Shown here in pieces: positions 59,498 through 64,000 of a stretch of 64,000 nucleotides of DNA. The position numbers and the translations under genes are program-made. The first letter of the stretch is position 1. Each line of letters starts with the position of its first letter. The notes under the pieces are model-generated. The model did no database searches. It saw nothing but the letters and a program-made list of their open reading frames with translations, and was not told where the DNA came from. The stretch spans positions 480,549-544,548 of the forward strand of contig NZ_LMDW01000015.1 in assembly GCF_001425205.1 (NCBI RefSeq). Reading direction: 5' to 3'. This stretch comes from Variovorax sp. Root411. Lineage in GTDB: Bacteria; Pseudomonadota; Gammaproteobacteria; Burkholderiales; Burkholderiaceae_C.

Positions 59498-60997
59498 TCA
59501 GCTGCTGAGCGCGCGCCGCGGCGTCACCACGGCTTCCACCGCCGCGCCGACCGCGAGCAGCCGGTGGTCGGTGTTGCCGATGCCGGCCACCATCAGCCCG
59601 ACCGGCGCCGTGCCTACGTCGTGGCAGGGCACCGAGAGCGCGCAGCCGTCGAACAGGTTCACCACGGAGGGGTTGCGCAGCATGCGGGCGTTGATGCGGT
59701 AGTAGCTGTCGTCGTCCTTCAGCACCTCGGCGATCGGCGGTGCGATGTCGGGCGTGGTGGGCATCAGCATGGCGTCGTAGCCGGCGGCGGCCGTGTTGAT
59801 CGAGCGGATGAACTGGCGGCGCAGCGCCTGCAGTTGCAGGTAGTCGGGCGCTGTGATGGTTTCGCCGGTCTTGATGCGGGCGAGCACGCGCGGGTCGTAT
59901 TTGGCGGCGCTCGTCTTGATGAATTCGCGGTGCCAGGCGAAGGCCTCGGCGGCGGTGATCGTGCCGCGCGGGTTGATGGTCGGCGCCTTCGCGAACTCGG
60001 CCATCGGCAGTTCGGTGACCGTGGCGCCGGCGGCCGAGAGCTTGGACAGCGCCGATGCGAAGGCCGCGGCCACGGGCGGCGACAGGTCGTCCTGGAAGAA
60101 GGTCTTGGGCACCGCGAAACGCAGGCCGCGCAGCGGCAGCACGCGCAGCGGGCGCGGCAGCTCGGCGGCCAGCACGGAGTCGAGCAGGGCGCAGTCTTCC
60201 ACCGTCCATGCCATCGGCCCGGCCGAATCGAAGGAGGTCGACAACGGAATCACGCCATCCAGCGGAATGCGTCGCTGCGTCGGCTTGAAGCCCACCAGCC
60301 CATTGAGCGCGGCCGGAATGCGCAGCGAGCCGCCCGTGTCGGTGCCGATGGCGCCGGCTGCCATGCCGTCGGCCACCGAGATCGCGCCGCCCGAAGTCGA
60401 GCCGCCCGGGATGCGGCCGGTCGTGCGGTCGTAGACGTTCTTCGGCGTGCCGTAGTTCGGGTTGATGCCCAGGCCGGTGTAGGCGAACTCGACCGTGTTG
60501 GTGCGCCCGATGATGATCGCGCCGGCGCGCCGCAGCCGCTCGACCGCGAGGGCATCGCGCGCCGCCGGCGGCTGGCCGGCCAGCACTGTCGAGCCGCCGA
60601 GCGTGGTGATGCCGGCTTCGTCGAACAGGTCCTTGAGCGAGATCGGGATGCCCGCGATCGGCGAAGCGGCCGGTCGGCCGTCCTTGCGCTCTGCGTCGAG
60701 CCGCGCCGCGGTGGCGCGGGCCGAGTCGGCGTGCACGCGGATGAAGGTTCGAGCGCCTTCGCCGGCCGGGTTCTGGATGGCGGCCAGCGCTTCTTCCACC
60801 AGTTGACTGCTGCTGAGGGAGCCGGCGACAAGGCGGCGCGACATCTCGGCCATCGACAGCTGGCCCATGGCCTTGCCCGCGCCTTCGCCCGGACCCTGGG
60901 CGAAAGCCCTTGACCAGACGCCCAGCAAGCCGGTGGCAGCTGCGGCGCCCGCGGTCTGTTTCAGGAAAGTGCGTCGTTGTTCTTGCTGTTGCGTCAT
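59498..60997 (-). CDS. Tat-exported amidase-signature hydrolase
   Basis: Amidase of 499 residues. The N-terminus QEQRRTFLKQTAGAAAATGLLG has the twin-arginine motif and a hydrophobic core, so export folded to the periplasm is predicted. The Ser-Ser-Lys triad is Lys122 (SLKDLFD), Ser200/Ser202 in GGSTSGGAIS and Ser224 in GTDTGGSLRIPAA. ATG at 60997 follows GGAGGAG; an earlier in-frame ATG five codons up is less likely. As first gene of a cluster with a Rieske oxygenase, it may hydrolyse an aryl amide to amine plus acid. Confidence 0.88.
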   Translation of the reverse strand: MTQQQEQRRTFLKQTAGAAAATGLLGVWSRAFAQGPGEGAGKAMGQLSMAEMSRRLVAGSLSSSQLVEEALAAIQNPAGEGARTFIRVHADSARATAARLDAERKDGRPAASPIAGIPISLKDLFDEAGITTLGGSTVLAGQPPAARDALAVERLRRAGAIIIGRTNTVEFAYTGLGINPNYGTPKNVYDRTTGRIPGGSTSGGAISVADGMAAGAIGTDTGGSLRIPAALNGLVGFKPTQRRIPLDGVIPLSTSFDSAGPMAWTVEDCALLDSVLAAELPRPLRVLPLRGLRFAVPKTFFQDDLSPPVAAAFASALSKLSAAGATVTELPMAEFAKAPTINPRGTITAAEAFAWHREFIKTSAAKYDPRVLARIKTGETITAPDYLQLQALRRQFIRSINTAAAGYDAMLMPTTPDIAPPIAEVLKDDDSYYRINARMLRNPSVVNLFDGCALSVPCHDVGTAPVGLMVAGIGNTDHRLLAVGAAVEAVVTPRRALSS

Positions 60998-61101
60998 GGC
61001 GCTCTCCTCCATCGGTGAGATGGGCTCGGGTCAGTCTACACAGCGGCAGTGGCGCGTACGTTGCCGGCCGTTACCGTGTTACGGCGCGTGACGCCGTTCT
61101 T

Positions 61102-61908
61102 TCAGCGCACGTCGATCAGCAGATGGGGCTTGAAGCCCTCCTGCTCGCCATTTCGCGCGTAACCCAGCGGGTTGGCCACCACGCGGCAACCGCTCTTCAT
61201 ATAGTCGGAAGGGCAGTGCAGATGGCCGTGCAGCCACAGCTTGGCGCGGGGCAGCAGCTCGTCGAGCGCATTGCAGAAACCGGCCGTGCCGGGCGTCAGT
61301 CCGTAGCGCGGGTCGCGGCTCTCGAGGCTGGGTGCGAAGTGGGTGATGGCCACCGTGGTGCCGTCGAAAGGCTCGGCCAGCGCCTCGGTGAGCCAGGCCT
61401 GGCAGGCCAGCGCCTGTTCGCGCAGCTGTGGGGCGAGGAAGAGTTCGCCGTTACGCATGGTGGCTGCTTTTTCAAGGTAGAAATCGGCTGCGCGCATTGC
61501 CTTGCCGCGTTTCTTGAGCGCCTCGGCCAAGCTGTCGGCGGGTTCGGCCAGCGCGTCGAAGTCAGCCCACAGCGTGGTGCCGACGAAGCGGATGCCGTCG
61601 ATGACGTGGGTTTCGCGCTCGAGCCAGAGGATGTTGAGTTCCTCGCAGAGTGCGCGCAGGCGGCCGTGGGTCTCGTCGAAATCGAGGTTGTCGTATTCGT
61701 GGTTGCCTGGCACATAGACCACTGGCACCGGCCAGCCGTTGCGGGGCGAAAAGCGGCCCAGGCCGAAGTCGGCATCGGTCAGGCGGGAGCCCTGCTGGTA
61801 GGAGCCGATGTCGCCCGCCAGGACCAGCATGTCGGCACCCGGCACGGGCTCGGCACGGAAGCGGGGATGGGACTCCAGGTGCAGGTCGGAGAGCAGTTGC
61901 AGCTTCAT
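61102..61908 (-). CDS. Metallophosphoesterase
   Basis: Calcineurin-like phosphoesterase of 268 residues. The metal motifs appear in the expected order: SDLHLESH near 7-14, GDIGSY near 33, GNHEYD near 68, ITHFAP near 180 and GHLHCP near 223. The protein is cytoplasmic, with no signal. The natural substrate (nucleotide, phosphodiester or protein) is not assignable from motifs alone. It is separated from the amidase by 104 bp in which I see no feature, and it has a divergent small gene on its other side. Confidence 0.9.
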   Translation of the reverse strand: MKLQLLSDLHLESHPRFRAEPVPGADMLVLAGDIGSYQQGSRLTDADFGLGRFSPRNGWPVPVVYVPGNHEYDNLDFDETHGRLRALCEELNILWLERETHVIDGIRFVGTTLWADFDALAEPADSLAEALKKRGKAMRAADFYLEKAATMRNGELFLAPQLREQALACQAWLTEALAEPFDGTTVAITHFAPSLESRDPRYGLTPGTAGFCNALDELLPRAKLWLHGHLHCPSDYMKSGCRVVANPLGYARNGEQEGFKPHLLIDVR

Positions 61909-61969
61909 CGTCGGGGCAGTCTAGGTGAATTGCCTCATGCATGAAGTGCATAAGGCTTGGCTTGAATTA

Positions 61970-61986
61970 CTAGGGATAACCCTTAT
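61970..61986 (+). promoter_or_regulatory. CTAGGG-N4-CCCT motif upstream of small gene
   Basis: CTAGGGATAACCCTTAT is a short palindrome (AGGG-N4-CCCT) lying 48 bases before the ATG at 62034. The same pattern, CTAGGG-N4-CCCTAAT, occurs at 63243-63259 before another gene, so it is likely a binding site or promoter element shared by the two. Confidence 0.5.
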
Positions 61987-62033
61987 TCTTGATCTATCAA
62001 CCACTCCAGCGCAGCCACGGGCCGCGCACTGTC

Positions 62034-62207
62034 ATGTTCAGCCTCATTGCCCAAGTGGCCCGCTTCTTCCGTTCCTCCGCCACCAACGCCCCGGCCAGCC
62101 ACGCCGCCACGCTGATGGAAAGCGCCGACATGCGCGCCGGTCGTGGAGCCCACCACGCGCAGGAACTGCGCGCCGCCGCCTCGGCCTGGCTCAGCGTCGT
62201 TCGCTGA
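62034..62207 (+). CDS. Small hypothetical protein
   Basis: Protein of 57 residues, MFSLIAQVARFFRSSATNAP at the N-terminus, with an amphipathic first helix, then a Ser/Ala-rich middle and a C-terminal helix HHAQELRAAASAWLSVV. No family recognised. The shared palindrome upstream and the compact gap to the convergent LysR stop (62217) support it being real. It is a basic protein and could be a small regulator of the adjacent LysR gene or unrelated. Confidence 0.6.
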   Translation: MFSLIAQVARFFRSSATNAPASHAATLMESADMRAGRGAHHAQELRAAASAWLSVVR

Positions 62208-62216
62208 TCCCTCCGG

Positions 62217-63197
62217 TCAGCCGGGCACCTTCTGCCCGAGGACCGACCCGGCGAAAGCCGCCGCTGCCGAGCGCAACAGCGCCGCTCGCAGCCACTCGTG
62301 CGCATGTCCGTGCTGGGCGCGCCGGTGCCAGATGGCATCCACATGCACCGGCGGCTGGTCGAAAGGCAGGTCGCGCAGTACCAACTGGTCGTCGATGCCG
62401 GTCACGGTCACGAAGTGGCGCGGCAGCACCGTCAGCAGGTCTGAGTTGGCGACCACCCGTCCCGCCGTGAAGAACTGGTTCACCGTCACCGCAATGCGCC
62501 GTTCGCGGCCCAGGGCGCCCAGCGTCTGGTCGATGAAGCCGTATGGCCGTCCCGAAAAACTCACCAGCAGGTGCCGCGCCGCGCAATAGTCGTCGAGCGT
62601 AAGGGGCGCGTTGGCCAGTGGGTGCCCACGCCGCATCACGCATACGTACTGGCCCAGGTAGAGCCGCTGGGTTTCGAATGCGACCCCCACGCCGGATTGC
62701 CCGCGCGCCGCGAGGCTCGCGATCACTGCCGGGAAATAGCCGACGGCCACATCCACCTCTTCGAGTTCCAGCATGCGGCGCGGGTCGCGCGTGGTCAGCG
62801 GCAGCACGCGCAGCGAGATGGCGGGTGCCTCCTTTTCGGCGATCTTTACCAGTCCGGGGATCAGTTCGGCCGCGGTGGCATCGGCCATCGCTAATAAAAA
62901 GGTGGTGTCGGCGACCCCCGCATCGAACTCACCGGGAGCCAGCGTGTGCTGCAGCTGGCGCAGGGCGTCGCGTACGGTCGGCCACAGGGCCAGCGCGCGC
63001 GGCGTGGGTTCGACGCCAGCGCCGGAACGGCGCACCAGCTCGTCTCCCAGCACTTCGCGCAGGCGCCTCAGCGCGTTGCTCACCGCCGGTTGCGTGATCG
63101 AGAGGTTGCGGGCGGCACGCGTGAGGTTGCGCTCCGCCATCACCTCATCGAAGACGCGAAGCAGGTTGAGATCGAGCGTGCGAAAGTTGACGTCCAT
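62217..63197 (-). CDS. LysR-family regulator (NodD/LinR-like)
   Basis: Regulator of 326 residues with the N-terminus FRTLDLNLLRVFDEVMAERNLTRAARNLSITQPAVSNALRRLRE (read in parts) and an effector-binding domain of about 220 residues. This opening is typical of the LinR/NodD-like subgroup that controls aromatic-compound genes. It is divergent from a membrane-protein gene, with a CTAGGG-N4-CCCT palindrome in the 123-bp spacer. The target is not certain. Confidence 0.88.
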   Translation of the reverse strand: MDVNFRTLDLNLLRVFDEVMAERNLTRAARNLSITQPAVSNALRRLREVLGDELVRRSGAGVEPTPRALALWPTVRDALRQLQHTLAPGEFDAGVADTTFLLAMADATAAELIPGLVKIAEKEAPAISLRVLPLTTRDPRRMLELEEVDVAVGYFPAVIASLAARGQSGVGVAFETQRLYLGQYVCVMRRGHPLANAPLTLDDYCAARHLLVSFSGRPYGFIDQTLGALGRERRIAVTVNQFFTAGRVVANSDLLTVLPRHFVTVTGIDDQLVLRDLPFDQPPVHVDAIWHRRAQHGHAHEWLRAALLRSAAAAFAGSVLGQKVPG

Positions 63198-63242
63198 CAG
63201 TTTTGTGAATGATAAACATCAGAAAGATAAAGTGGATGCGCA

Positions 63243-63259
63243 CTAGGGTAAGCCCTAAT
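63243..63259 (+). promoter_or_regulatory. CTAGGG-N4-CCCT motif between LysR and membrane-protein genes
   Basis: CTAGGGTAAGCCCTAAT repeats the motif at 61970-61986, with the same AGGG-N4-CCCT core, 62 bases before the ATG at 63321. It lies in the divergent LysR spacer, so it may be bound by that regulator or mark a common promoter class. Confidence 0.5.
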
Positions 63260-63320
63260 ATCACTGCATCGGCCCTGTTCGCCACCACTGATTTCCACAC
63301 TGTCCCAGGAGGGATGCATC

Positions 63321-63863
63321 ATGACCAGCTTCGTTCACGTTGACCAACCTACTGTCCACCCCGGCGTGCATCGCGCCGAAGTCCTGTTCGGCCAGATCCA
63401 GGCCGCGCGCGCCGGCATCAATGGCGCTCGCCCGCTCGCCGCGCTGTTGATCGTCGCCATCGCGGCGGCGGTGCTGGTGGTGACCGACTCCCTCGTTTCC
63501 AACTGGAACGAAGGCGGCCTGCTCGCTGCTTGGACCGTGTTCTGCATCACTGCCATCGCCTTGTTCGCGCTGTTCGCAGGCTCGATGCGCCAAAGCAGCA
63601 TCGCCGGTGCGTGGCGCACTGCCGCCGAGCGCCGCGCCGCTGCCCGTGCCGACGCCCGTTTCCTGGAAACCGCCCAGAACGACCCGCGCGTCATGCAAGA
63701 GCTGCAGGCCGCGATGTGGCGTCAGCAATCGGAAGGCACTGTGCCTGCCACCGAAGCTGCCAAGATCGACGCACTGGCCCGCATGAGCACCCGCACGCAG
63801 CAAGTGCGCATGCCTACGCTGTATGAAGCGATGCGTCGCATGAACAGCTCGCGCTACTACTAA
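63321..63863 (+). CDS. Two-helix membrane protein
   Basis: Protein of 180 residues. Two hydrophobic helices at about 37-54 (RPLAALLIVAIAAAVLVV) and 67-85 (LLAAWTVFCITAIALFALF) are followed by a long Arg/Ala-rich cytoplasmic tail (AAERRAAARADARFLETAQ). No known domain. AGGAGGG eight bases before the ATG is a strong ribosome site, so high translation is likely. A terminator follows directly, giving a monocistronic gene. Confidence 0.78.
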   Translation: MTSFVHVDQPTVHPGVHRAEVLFGQIQAARAGINGARPLAALLIVAIAAAVLVVTDSLVSNWNEGGLLAAWTVFCITAIALFALFAGSMRQSSIAGAWRTAAERRAAARADARFLETAQNDPRVMQELQAAMWRQQSEGTVPATEAAKIDALARMSTRTQQVRMPTLYEAMRRMNSSRYY

Positions 63864-63883
63864 GCAGCAACCTGCTGAATGCG

Positions 63884-63908
63884 AAAGCCGCTCTTGAGCG
63901 GCTTTTTC
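63884..63908 (+). terminator. Rho-independent terminator
   Basis: AAAGCCGCT and AGCGGCTTT pair around a 4-base loop, and a T-rich run follows. It ends the membrane-protein gene. Confidence 0.9.
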
Positions 63909-63915
63909 TTGTCTG

Positions 63916-64000
63916 TGACCCGTCCTGAACTGGGTTGACACCTTTTCCCTCAAGAAAAGGCAAGTCAATGGAATCAAGCATCAAACGCACCCAACGGGAC
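63916..64000 (+). mobile_element. Left end of an IS3-type insertion sequence (cut by window)
   Basis: From 63916 the sequence TGACCCGTCCTGAACTGGGT has the look of an IS3-family inverted-repeat end. It is followed by a palindrome CCTTTTC/GAAAAGG and a small open frame. The boundary at 63916 is my reading; target-site duplication and right end lie outside the window. Confidence 0.6.
63968..64000 (+). CDS. Transposase orfA N-terminus (partial)
   Basis: Only 11 codons are visible (MESSIKRTQRD). The sequence is what I recall as the start of an IS3-family orfA with a helix-turn-helix of the Tnp_1 type. AAGG lies eight bases upstream. It runs off the window, so identity rests on this short piece plus the inverted-repeat-like end. 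Confidence 0.55.
   Translation, partial: MESSIKRTQRD

Overview
The window is GC-rich, gene-dense DNA of a betaproteobacterium, most likely Variovorax or a close relative in the Comamonadaceae. The evidence is the aerobic benzoyl-CoA (box) cluster with its BoxR regulator, a Bug-type binding protein, many LysR, LacI, TetR and AraC regulators beside catabolic genes, and GTG starts with 1-8 bp gene overlaps. I see no rRNA, CRISPR array or prophage. There is one tRNA, and the left end of an IS3-type element enters at the right edge.

Layout. 1-8.7 kb (minus): an aromatic-acid uptake and activation operon, DUF4863 protein > boxD > benzoate-CoA ligase > alpha/beta hydrolase > livK-H-M-G. 8.9-15.2 kb (plus): boxR, boxC, boxB, boxA and a MaoC-type hydratase, ending at a bidirectional terminator. 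Together these import benzoate, form benzoyl-CoA, epoxidise it (BoxAB), open the ring hydrolytically (BoxC) and oxidise the semialdehyde (BoxD). 15.3-19.6 kb: a Gly/Ala-rich secreted protein, an AraC regulator with a membrane domain, a secreted hydrolase, and an Rrf2 regulator with a thioredoxin-reductase-like flavoprotein. 19.7 kb: tRNA-Gly(GCC). 19.8-28.2 kb: a TetR-centred divergon, with acetoacetyl-CoA synthetase on one side and an ABC importer, a cyclase-family hydrolase and fumarylacetoacetase on the other. 28.2-31.1 kb: a sensor adenylate cyclase and a 2OG-Fe(II) oxygenase. 31.2-32.3 kb: a small protein with a zeta-toxin-like kinase. 32.3-36.3 kb: a glutarate module (LysR, gcdH, CaiB/BaiF CoA-transferase, VOC protein). 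36.3-38.3 kb: CopD-like protein, PEP-mutase-family lyase, uracil-DNA-glycosylase-family protein. 38.3-46.5 kb: a LacI-controlled cluster (intradiol dioxygenase, SDR, BKACE/DUF849 enzyme, MDR oxidoreductase, cupin, Bug binding protein, exported amidohydrolase). 46.5-56.5 kb: mixed housekeeping and hypothetical genes. 56.5-61.0 kb: exported amidase, Rieske oxygenase and a glutamine-synthetase-like ligase. 61.1-64.0 kb: phosphoesterase, LysR, two small proteins and the IS end.

Two kinds of non-coding structure recur. The first is a double-hairpin element in three operon spacers, always ending in the Shine-Dalgarno sequence of the next gene. The second is a MITE-like element of 217-252 bp in three copies, with terminal inverted repeats and long internal arms. 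Acetoacetate appears as a shared product: fumarylacetoacetase and BKACE enzymes release it, and the encoded AacS would reactivate it.
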